Below are positions 1-9,100 of a stretch of 13,253 nt of DNA, in pieces. Under the pieces are notes generated by a model. That model did no database searches, was not told where the DNA came from, and saw only the letters and a list, made by a program, of their open reading frames with translations. Within the stretch, counting starts at the first letter, position 1. Every line of letters starts with the position of its first letter. Both the position numbers and the translations under genes were made by a program. Source of the stretch: Oehlia diaphana (Eukaryota > Glomeromycota > Glomeromycetes > Glomerales > Glomeraceae); contig QZLH01000013.1 of the NCBI GenBank assembly GCA_003833135.1, positions 108,859-122,111 of the forward strand, in the 5' to 3' direction.

Positions 1-193
1 ATAAATTTCGTGATAAAATCAGTGATCAAATCATGTAAATTCCATATGAATCCCGTGCAAATTCCGTATCCAAACCATATTTTTAGTGATACGGAATTGT
101 GCATTTTTCCGTATCCTATTAAGATACGTTATTTCTAAGGAAAAAAAATCGTATAAAAACTTTATAAAAAACGTATCCAATTTTTTTATAGGG
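1..193. repeat. repeat-like non-coding segment with inverted arms
   Basis: No reading frame of interest is seen. The segment contains an 11-bp perfect inverted repeat (aattccgtatc at 60-70 against gatacggaatt at 88-98) and several more copies of the gatacg/cgtatc word (110-115, 123-128, and near 173). It ends at an abrupt boundary: homology to the downstream tandem copy (3230-3290) begins at 194, just after tatggg-like sequence. This looks like the end of a transposable or repetitive element inserted into, or replacing, the 3' part of the neighbouring pseudogene. No element family can be named. Confidence 0.35.
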
Positions 194-1354
194 ACAATTT
201 CTAAGAACTTTGTAATTTTTGGCCTAAAATCTGGATCTTGATGAACAGCTAAAAAGTATATAAAAAAAAAGAAGAAATTAAGTCTAACAAATAAAATTAT
301 TATTTTAAATATTTTCTTTTACATACCTTCAAATTGTAATTGCTTGAATTCTTCTGGCATTTGACTATTTTCAGAAAATGGTTCTCTATACATTTTATTA
401 CATACCCTATCACGTATTTTCACAATATCTTTAGTATCTTGATAGTATGGAATTCTCTCTTCAGCAATTTCCCAAAGTAAGATTCTAAAACTATAAACTT
501 CACATTTTTGATCATACTTGAAACCTGGAGCATTCCCAAACGATTCAGGTGCTTGACAACGTGCTCGTTCTAAATTTTTGTTTTGAGCTGCCTTCTTTTC
601 AGGTATTATGTGATTACGGCTTGATCTAATATTTGCAAGTTTTGCTGTCTCATTGATTGTAATTAATACATTATTCTTGGCTCTAATATCACGATGCATA
701 ATCTTAAAAGAAATTTAATAATTAAATACCTAAATAATAATTCTTTTCAATGCTGAGATGAAATTGTTATCATGATTTACCTCTGCAGTTCTTAGAAAAT
801 TTAACCCACTTGCAATATCAAGAGATACACGTAATTTTAATCTAAGGTCGAATCAGTCTTTGTGGTTTCTATAAAATTCACGTAAATTTCCATATTCAGC
901 CCATTCAGTCATTAAATACCATTTACCTTTATCTTCATCGGGAACAAGTTCATAAAATTTTATGATATTTTCCCATTCATGAAGTTCCTTAAGAATTGTA
1001 ACTTGATTTTGTATAACCTTCAGGTTCTTGTTCCGAAGAATTAGTTTAAACGCAAATTCATCACTCCATTTCTAACACTAATCCATTTAGTTACACGTCC
1101 ATCTCTACGTAATTTTTCATTATCATCTTGTTTATAATCAGATAATTTTAGTGGATGTAACTGAAAGACATAGTCAATCATTGTTTGGTTGTGAGAAGTA
1201 CGGTTCATAAAATTTTCCATTGTTTTATTCATTGTATTGACTTTTACAACTGTAGTGGAAAACTGATTACTTAAGTTTTCGAGGCTGGCTTTAATCTCTT
1301 CCAATATCTTTTACATTAGTCGTAATTCCAATATCTTTCACGTCAGTCGAGATT
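194..1354 (-). pseudogene. degraded brace + TKL pseudokinase copy (third unit of the array)
   Basis: This minus-strand copy is collinear with the intact unit at 3230-4398 and has the same exon layout: brace/N-lobe to about 781 (donor GAG|GTAAAT), C-lobe 702-327 (IMHRDIRAKNN... to donor G|GTATGT), and tail from 248 (AVHQDPDFRPKITK). It is broken in several places. The frame shifts at about 1055-1070, just before the FAFK lysine motif. A TGA at 853-855 replaces the glutamine of the parent DQFDL. A deletion of about 10 nt in the tail (about 205-215) shifts the frame after PKITK. A frame break also separates the brace halves near 1300. The catalytic-loop Asp remains (HRD), but the DFG position reads NIR. 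No 4HB or Sel1 region remains; upstream exon remnants may extend to about 1530. It is most likely a decayed tandem duplicate. A short expressed fragment cannot be excluded. Confidence 0.75.
1301..1354 (-). repeat. 27-bp imperfect tandem duplication in the brace region
   Basis: Two 27-nt copies lie end to end (1301-1327 and 1328-1354). Each begins ccaatatctt on the plus strand. On the minus strand they encode a repeated (T)(D/N)VKDIG pattern of nine residues, matching the VKTDIKDLEG part of the intact brace. It is a local duplication within the helical linker of the decayed copy. Confidence 0.6.
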
Positions 1355-2526
1355 CAATTAATTTCAATTAATCGATTCTTAAATCAATTCTCATTTCGAG
1401 AATCATTTCAATCCCTACATCAGATAACGTTTCTGAAAACAAATAATACAAATAATAAATAATTTTACATAATGAAACTTACCATTTTGAAAGTCACCAT
1501 TTTCAAAGTTTCCAAGATCCAACTATCTAAAAAAAAAGAAAAGAAAAAGAAAATGAAATATTTGTTAATATTTCGTTAAAAATTGTAATAAAAATAACTC
1601 ATTGCAAGAAAATCTGAAAGAACTGCCTAAAAAAAAAAAGAAACGAACTGTTAGAAACTGTTCGTTAAAAGAAAGAAGAAATAGATATAGTCCTTCATTT
1701 CACTTCCAATTAATAAAATTTTAGATACAAATACAGTATATCAAATTAATATTTATTACATATATATATTATATAATACTTATCAAAAGAAATGTATAAT
1801 TACATTTAATTAAAAAGTTTTTACATATATACCATATATCACGCGGGCCAGTCAGGCCAGGTATAATAACCTCTCATCGATCTCCCAAAATTATCTACCG
1901 ATGGCCCAATCAGCACTATGATAGCCCATGATATGCGGTAAATAATTTATCTTAAATTTCTATTGGATGCCAAGTTTCTATCATCCTATGTAATTCCATA
2001 TGGATATTTTAATCTTTGAAATACCATATATTTGTTTTATCACAGATATTTGAAAAATATGGGAACTATTCAGATTTCCATATAATTCCACAATAATTAT
2101 TAATATAGATTTCCAGAGGGGTGTAATACAGTGTGCTAATTAATTTATCTAAATATCCTAATGAATTAATTCTACTATACATAAATAACATCATTTTATT
2201 TGATATACAACATACAAGTACTAATTTTTTGTTTTTATATCAAACCAGATTCTCTGGAACAAACTTCGTGGTGGCTGTATTTAGATTTGAATTTTAGTGG
2301 GATATTATTAATGAAAAGTTTAATAATTTAATACACATATATTATATAATATATAATGCAGTGATTTTTATTCTAGTAATCGTTAAAATAATCTGAAAAC
2401 TTATATTTATTGATAAAAAATTAAAATAACAATTTTTTTTTAAAAAAATGAAAAAAATAAATAATATGTTTTTCATTATCATAATTAAATAACATGATAA
2501 TTTAACTTAACAAATAAATAAAAAAA
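1355..2526. other. AT-rich intergenic region
   Basis: No supported gene. At 1481-1510 there is a 15-bp imperfect tandem repeat (accattttgaaagtc / accattttcaaagtt) next to a GTAAGT-like donor on the minus strand. This may be a leftover 5' exon of the pseudogene. AT microsatellite tracts occur near 1755-1790 and 2335-2360. A less AT-rich island at about 1848-1935 (gcgggccagtcaggccag, then gatggcccaatcagc) looks like repeat-derived sequence. A 7-bp inverted repeat (2476-2482 / 2494-2500) lies just downstream of the Sel1 stop codon and could mark the 3' end of that transcript. Confidence 0.5.
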
Positions 2527-3284
2527 TTATAAGTTATGATACTTACAAAATCTAATAGCAGGTTCATGATCATTATAAGCAGCTAATTTCATATAATGTT
2601 TGGCTTTTTCTATATCTTTTATACATCCAACACCATTATAATACATCTTTCCAACATTATACATTGCCACTCTAAAACCATCTTCAGCAGCTTTTTCAAA
2701 ATATTTAAGAGCTTCTGATTCATTCTTTTCAATACCCCTACCATTAAACAAACAATCTCCATATCTTAATTTTGCTTCGGGGAATTCATTTGCTTCATCA
2801 TCAGCAACTTCTTTAAATAACTCCGCAACAATTTTATCTTTATTAGGAGGGTTCTCAACCAATCCTTTTGTAATGTAATAAGCTTTATAATATTTTGCCA
2901 TGATTTGATTACGTTTTGCTGTACGTCCCGCATAAACAAGGTTTGCATAAGCTTCAAAACATTTATATGCAGTTTTTACATCTCCAACACATTTACCATT
3001 TTTATACAACCTATGTTGTTTTGCTGCATCAGAAAGTGTCATGTATTTGAATGATTCAAAATCTGGTAAATTAATGGGAAGGCTATATGCATCCTGATCG
3101 ATGCTGTATGCTTGTTTTGGAATAATAGGCTTTGGTGTGGAGGGTTTTCTGTTTAGTTCTGAACTACTGGAACTTAGTGAATCTTGTAAAAGTGAATGCA
3201 TCTCAGAATAATCTTCAACACAATTTCTAAGAACTCTAAACATTTTTGTAATTGTTGGTCTGTAATCTGGATCTTGATGAACAG
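2527..3284 (-). other. last exon: kinase tail and Sel1-type repeats
   Basis: The exon opens with the end of the kinase fold (AVHQDPDYRPTITKM, the conserved RP of the last helix) and then has a Ser-rich linker (SLSSSSSELNRKPSTPKP). About 150 residues of helical repeats follow. Two units fit the Sel1/TPR-like consensus: one starting PEAKLRYGDCLFNGRGI and continuing to EALKYFEKAAEDG, the next AMYNVGKMYYNGVGCIKD followed by KAKHYMKLAA. Earlier, more divergent units (AKYYKAYYITKG, AELFKEVADDEA) are likely. Sel1 repeats usually mediate protein-protein contacts, so this is the probable partner-binding or scaffold end of the protein. Confidence 0.85.
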
Positions 3285-6092
3285 CTAAAAAGTATATAAA
3301 AAAAAGAAACCAATTAAGTATAACAATTAAAATTATAATTTAAAATATTTTTCTTTTACATACCATCAATTTGCAATTGTTTGAATTCCTCTGGCATTTG
3401 ACTATTCTCGGAAAATGGTTCTCTATACATTTTATTACACACCTTATCAGTTATATCCAAAATATCATTATTATCCTGATATGGAATTCTTTCTTCAGCT
3501 ATTTCCCAAAGTAATATTCCAAAACTATAAACCTCACATTTTTGATCATATTTGTAATTTGGAGTTCTCTTTAACAATTCAGGTGCACAATAACGAACTC
3601 GTTTTAAGTTTTGGCTTTGATTATGCGAATTTGCATTTTTGTGACGACTTAATTTAAAATTTGCAAGTTTTGCTATCTTATTATGTATAATTAATATATT
3701 TTCAGCTCTAATATCCCGATGTACAATCTAGAAAAAAAAAAAAAATTAAAAAATTTTGTTAATTAAATAAAAGCTGATTATATAATTACCTCTACAGCTC
3801 TTAGAAAATTTAATCCACGAGCAATATCAAGGGATATACATAATTTTAATTTAAGGTCAAATTGGTCTTCATAGATTGTATAAAATTCACGTAAATTTCC
3901 ATATTCAGCCCATTCAGTCACCAAATACCATTTATTTCCTTCACAAGTAAGTCCATAGAATTTTATAATATTTTGACAATCATGTAGTTCTTTAAGAATT
4001 GTAACTTGATTTCGTACAATCTCTATGTCCTCATTGTTAGAGATAGTTTTAAAAGCGAACTCTGCACCTTTAATTTTTATGTTGTACCATTTAGTCACAC
4101 GTCCCCGTTTACGTGGTTCCTCACTATCATCCCGTTCATAATTACTCAACTTTAGTGGAAGTACCTGAAAGATATTATCAATTTTTGTTTGATTTTGAGA
4201 AGACTCAGCCATCATCAATTTTTCCATTGTATTATTCATTGTATTGACTTTTACAATAGTTGAGGAAAACTCTTTACTTAAGTTTGCGAGGCAGGCTTTA
4301 ATTTCTTTTGCGTCACCTTCAAGATCTTTTATGTCAGTTTTAACATATGAAACATCAGCATCGATTTTTTTAACACCAGCCTCCATTCCCTTTAGATACT
4401 ATAATTATTAAAATAATTTATAATGAATTTTATGCTCAAATAAATGCATAATAATAGAACTCAATTTCAATCTTACTTTAAATAAATCTTCTTGATCAGC
4501 TTTTAGTTGTCCAAGTTCATCAGTAGTTTTAACATCAATAGAAAAAGACAATAAATTAATATAACTATCAAATTCTTTACATAATTCTTCAAAAGTTTTC
4601 TCAATACTTTTCGCTTGAATATATTTTATCAAAGATTTTATCTGAGAGATATGTGATATAAATTTTCTAATTTGTGTTATAATATTAACTAAATCCTGTA
4701 AATATAAATAATTTATATTATTAGAAAATTCTTCTCTATTTCTTTGAACTTTAAGATCTAGTACGGCTAAGTATACAGCATAAACTCGTTGTAATAATGC
4801 ATCACAAGTTCGCTTATTATGTTCAGCAACTTGTGTTAATTCAGTTATTTCATTATGATTCTCTTCAATATCAGAAATTAAAGGAAGAAAATTTGTAAAT
4901 GGAACGGGAGCTCCTGCTTCAGTTGTTACTGCTACTGCTGCTCCTTTAGATGAAGCTTCATCTATAAGAGTAGATTGTAAAGATTTTTCAAAACAATTGT
5001 TGAGAACTTCAAGCATTTCTGTAATTTTTGGCCTAAATTCTGGATTATGGTCAACAGCTATAAAAAATAGAAAAAAAGTATAATTAATACTTTATGACTG
5101 AAGGAATTTAACATTTAACATTTTTCTTACATACCATTAATTACCAAATTTTTGAATTTTTCTGGCATTTGGCTATTTTCAGAAAATGGTTCTCGATTTT
5201 TTGCACCCACAAATTTGACTATTTCCATTATATCTTTATAATTTTTATACGGAGTTTTTTCTTCAGCAATTTCCCAAAGTAAAATTCCAAAGCTATAAAT
5301 TTCACTCTTAATATCATATTTGGTGTTAGAATTTCTCTCCAATAATTCGGGAGCATAATAGCGAGCTCGTTCTAAATTTTGGCTTTGATTCAATGTAACT
5401 GTATTCAATGAATAACTTGTCAGTTTTGCTGTCTCATCAAATGTAATTAATATATTCTCAGCTCTAATATCATGATGCAAGATCTGAAATAGTAATTTAA
5501 CAATATTTAAGTTAGAAGGATTAATCAGTTTAAATTCCAAAAATTTTTATCATTTACCTTTACATCTCTTAAAAAATTTAATCCATGTGCAATATCAAGG
5601 GATATACGTAATTTTAATTCAAAGTTAAAATCAATTTTATTTTGATAAAATTCACGTAAATTTCCATATTCAGCCCATTCAGTCACAAAATACCATTTAT
5701 TTCCATCGGGAACAAGTCCATAAAATTTTATGATATTATTGCAACTATTAAGTTTTTTAAGATTTGCCACTTGACTTTGTATGATCATTTGGTGCTCTTT
5801 ATTAAAGATACTTTTGAACGCGAATGCTCGACCTTTATTTTTAACACTAACCCATTTACTAACACGTCCATTTTTATGTGGTATCTCATTTTCATTCATT
5901 TCATAATCAGACAATTTTAGTGGACCTACATCATCATCAAATCTTTTGATACTAGCCTCCATTTTTTGTAGATACTATAATTATTAAATAAAAGTTAATT
6001 TATAACAAAACATACACATGATAAAACTCAATTTTTTAAACTTACTTTAATCTGATCGGGTCCAAGTTCCTCCACATTTGTAAATGGAATAA
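2527..6092 (-). CDS. tandem pseudokinase protein: pseudokinase - 4HB (MLKL-NTD type) - brace - pseudokinase - Sel1 repeats
   Basis: Exons read on the minus strand are 6092-6046, 5974-5558, 5483-5135, 5057-4477, 4398-3790, 3727-3364 and 3284-2527. Every junction keeps frame, with phases 0 and 1 alternating consistently and GTAAGT, GTAAAT, GTATGT, GTAAGA or GTAATT donors. Domain order: an eroded 4HB remnant, a first TKL-like pseudokinase, a four-helix bundle, a coiled brace, a second pseudokinase, then at least two Sel1-type repeats ending in AIRFCKYHNL and TAA. Both kinase domains keep a lysine in an FAFK motif and the catalytic-loop Asp/Asn, but lack the glycine loop and the DFG Asp. They probably bind or scaffold rather than phosphorylate. 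In MLKL proteins the 4HB is the membrane-acting effector, held in check by the pseudokinase; that role here is inference. No good ATG begins the first exon. Either M at 5962 is the start, or this is the 3' half of the upstream kinase-MACPF gene. Confidence 0.8.
3364..4398 (-). other. brace plus second pseudokinase domain
   Basis: There are two exons (4398-3790, 3727-3364). The first starts YLKGMEAGVKKIDADV and runs through about 75 residues of charged, heptad-like helix (the brace) to PLKLSNYERDD. The kinase N-lobe then follows: GRVTKWYNIKIKG in place of a glycine loop, FAFK with the lysine kept, IIKFYGL and TEWAEYGNLREF. The second exon has HRDIRAEN (Asp and Asn kept) and ANFK where DFG would be. 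It then has CAPELL, a DVYSFG-like EVYSFGILLWEIA and the PFSENSQMPEEFK segment. With no Mg-binding Asp and no glycine loop it is predicted to be catalytically weak or dead. Human MLKL likewise keeps its lysine and has lost DFG. Confidence 0.8.
4477..5057 (-). other. exon encoding end of first pseudokinase and MLKL-NTD-type four-helix bundle
   Basis: The exon begins with a kinase tail (AVDHNPEFRPKITEM) and an Ala/Thr/Val linker. From about residue 45 it is entirely helical and reads as a four-helix bundle. Helix 1 begins VPFTNFLPLISDIEENHN. Helix 2 carries the family-typical spacing EHNKRTCDALLQRV. Two further long helices end LSFSIDV. The exon leads by a phase-0 intron into the brace and kinase. 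Length (about 140 residues) and the NK..C..L..RV pattern match the MLKL N-terminal-like / HeLo-like adaptor fold seen in animal, plant and fungal cell-death proteins. A purely adaptor (non-lytic) 4HB is the main alternative. Confidence 0.75.
5135..5974 (-). other. first pseudokinase domain, brace deleted
   Basis: The exons are 5974-5558 and 5483-5135. The start, YLQKMEASIKRFDDDV, aligns with YLKGMEAGVKKIDADV of the second unit, but then jumps directly to GPLKLSDYEMNEN, so about 60 residues of brace are missing. The N-lobe has GRVSKWVSVKNKG and FAFK. The catalytic loop reads HHDIRAEN (Arg to His). The DFG position reads TSYS, so the metal-binding Asp is absent. APELL and SEIYSFGILLWEIA are intact. 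The domain is well preserved as an open frame despite losing catalytic residues, which suggests selection for the fold and not for activity. Confidence 0.8.
6046..6092 (-). other. short bridging exon (eroded 4HB exon)
   Basis: This 47-nt exon lies between acceptor TTCAATAG (6094-6093) and donor AAA|GTAAGT (6045). In phase it reads V-IPFTNVEELGPDQIK. It resembles the two ends of the full 4HB exon fused together: VPFTN at its beginning and DELGQLKADQEDLFK at its end, with the helices between deleted. Its phase-1 entry matches the donor at 6176 and its phase-0 exit matches the exon at 5974, so it can join the upstream kinase-MACPF exon to the downstream pseudokinase array. Confidence 0.55.
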
Positions 6093-6168
6093 CTATTGAA
6101 GTATTAGATATAACAATTAGATTAAAATTATTAATATTGAAAATTGATAAATAGTTATTAAAAGAAAA

Positions 6169-9100
6169 TTACATACCTTTTATATTCTCTGTTAAATCAT
6201 ATCCAATTAAACCTAAAGAATATTTCTCCTCCTCCCTATTATCAATGTTTAACTTTTCATGATGGGAAGATAAAATACAGATAGTTATTTCAAAATTTAT
6301 TAAAACGCCAGTATCATCATCAGGTTGACCATGACTTTCAGAAGAATTACTTGAATTATTTAAATTTGAATTATTATAATTTGATTTAGCTATTTTAAAA
6401 TAAATACAATCCTCTGACCAACCAACCAGTTTAATTTTAATATTTATAGGCTCATAATTTGCTGTTGAGCAATATGTATTGACAGAAATCGTACACCCTT
6501 CAGATAATTTATAAGAAGTTTTAATTGAGTAGTAAAAATCGTTGAGTTGTAATGTTATAGATTTTTTAATACAATCAGCTTGAAACTCTCGATTCCTTGG
6601 ACTAAAAACTGATAATTTCGAAGGATTTCCAATAATAACCCACAAAATATAACATTCTGTGATATCAACATCTCTTTTTAAGTTTTTTATCATTGCAGAA
6701 AATCCATTAAAGTCATATAATTCGAATGTAATTATAATATCTTCTAATTTCAAATTATTTTTCGAAATAACTGATCCAAAGACTTCATAATTTTCATCCT
6801 CTAATGAAGGCTTTACATTTATTCGTTTATAATACTCAGTATTATTAGCATCTAAGTCTTTTAACTCTTCAATTCCTGTCATTATGATTCTAAGATTATC
6901 CTTCTTATTTAAAATGAGATTAATTTTTCTCTTTTGTTCTTCTTCAAGAATATCATATAAAGAAATTATATTATCAAATTCAATAATTTCTAAACTATCA
7001 TCTGTATTTTGAGTCCAATTAGACAGATCACTTTTTTCAATAACACTTCCATTTGTTGTTAAAAGATATGAAATATTTAAACTATCTAAAGCTTCAAATA
7101 CTAGTGTTGAACCTAATTTAATCTCTCCAAAGTTGTTTGGCAAAATAGTTTTAAGTGATTTTCCCAAAACAATATTTAATGGAAAAAAATGCCCATATTC
7201 ATCAAATACATTCTGTAAATGTGTAAATGGCTTCATATTTTCAAGTGCATTTTCTATAGCTTGTTGGAATCCTTTTGAGGGCATAATATTATCGAACCTA
7301 ACCTTATATTTTTCAAATTTTACTAGAAAATGTACATAGTCTTCACAACTTTTAATCTCATCAGACATTTTAGTAAATGGAAAAGATCTTATATTTTCGG
7401 CATTTTTGGTCGAAAAAATATTATTAGATATTAAAAATTCTTCTAAGCTTGTCGTTGGATTAAACATTTCCCAATAAAACTTATCACTTGAATATACATT
7501 AGGAATATTAATGAAATTATTAGCAACTTCCTTGCTGATTTCTAATTCAAAATGCTTATCAATTATTAGGCCATAGATAAGATGTCTTTCATTAATCCAT
7601 CTCGTCAGGTTATTGTACAATGAATCTCCAACCCAGTCATAAAAACTTAATTTCTCTTTGAAATTAGCAACTCCAGGTTGTTTTTCATCTATCTCATCTA
7701 TCGATGATGGTGCAATGGACCCTAACTTAGAAATGGGAATAAGATTATTGTAAGAAATGATATCAACTACATCATTTTGATATAAGTTATTCATCCAATT
7801 GGTTAATTTTTCATACGTGTCTAAATCTTTTCCATCTAATGTTCTTATTTTAGGCAAAAGATTAAACCAGGTTAAATTATTAAATGGATTTTCTTTACTA
7901 TATTTAGCTGAATCATACACCCAAGTTAAGAAAAATTTAAAAGAGTCGTTTTGTGTTGAAGTGGCAGATTTAAGATCATCGATGAATAATTTACCACCAA
8001 CCAAAATTTTTTTTGCGAATAAGTGCCCATATGATTCATCTTCCATAAAATTCGCTAATAAATCAGCACTATAGGTAATTTCAGCGACCGGAAAATTAAT
8101 AGATATAACCGATGATTGTGAACCTTCAATAGAATGGTTGCCAGAGTTAAAATTCAACAAGTTGATATGAGAATTGTGAACATTTACAAAAGTATACACT
8201 AAAGGTTGTCCTTCATATAAACTTATATCTAAATCACCATCTTCAGATAACACAGCTTGTTCACTGGGTTTGATACTATGCCCATCCAACAATAATCCAT
8301 AATTCAACTTAAATTGTTGAATTATTTGTTGTTTGGACGATAAATTTTTTAATTTCATTGCTTTTAAAGTTATAACAACTTCACGAATTGTCGGCCTCTT
8401 ATCTGGTTCACCATCCCAACATTTGGTGATCAGATCTGCTAATAATTTTGGTGTATATTCAGAAATTTTTGGTCTAAACCCTTTACATATATTAACAGTT
8501 AAATAAAATTGATCATCAGTATCATTGTCATAAGGAATTTCTTCAGATATTAATTCATTCATTACTATTCCAAATGAGTAAATATCTGCTGCTTTCGTAT
8601 ATTTATATCCACGTAAAATTTCCGGTGCTATATAGGGTAATACTCCATAAACTATTTCTTGCCCTTCATAATTTACTGGTTGACATAAACCTAAATCACT
8701 TATATATGGAATACCATCATCAAATAAGATGTTGCCTGAATGAAGGTCTCTATGAATCTTTTCATAATTATGAATATATAGTAGCCCTCTTGATATGTGT
8801 AATAAATAATCAATTTTTAATTCACAGCTTATATGATTCTCATGTCGATTTATATAGTCCCTCATATTCCCATCTCTACAATATTTTAAAACTATTGCAT
8901 AATTTTCAGTATTTGGATCTTGTGTTATTCCATAACATTGAACAATATTACTAACATAAATCTGAAGATGAGATTTAACCTAATGTATATATATAAAACA
9001 GAATTTCTTGATTAAAATAATTTAAATAATGGAATACAAAATTATCTTTATATTTAATAATTACCTCATTCAAAAAGCTTGTATTTTCAGAAGAAATATC

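Noticed and set aside
2541..2546. GTAAGT donor-like site just before the Sel1 stop codon
   Set aside because: The unspliced frame ends naturally five codons later as FCKYHNL-stop, and no convincing downstream acceptor and exon were found in 2300-2520.
2766..2957. Lys/Leu-rich 63-codon frame on the minus strand
   Set aside because: Out-of-frame shadow of the Sel1 exon, which has clear repeat consensus in the other frame.
3415..3657. Plus-strand open frame of 80 codons
   Set aside because: Antisense shadow of the second pseudokinase C-lobe exon.
5127..5140. Reading the four kinase C-lobe frames ending in Gly-Met-stop as natural protein ends
   Set aside because: Each end coincides with a G|GTATGT donor, and the next exon (A-V-x-x-x-P-x-[FY]-R-P) supplies the conserved final kinase helix, so splicing is the better reading for the pseudokinase exons.
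7133..8954. Three plus-strand open frames (7133-7339, 7799-8074, 8574-8954)
   Set aside because: They lie antisense to the well-supported kinase-MACPF exon and show no recognisable protein features.
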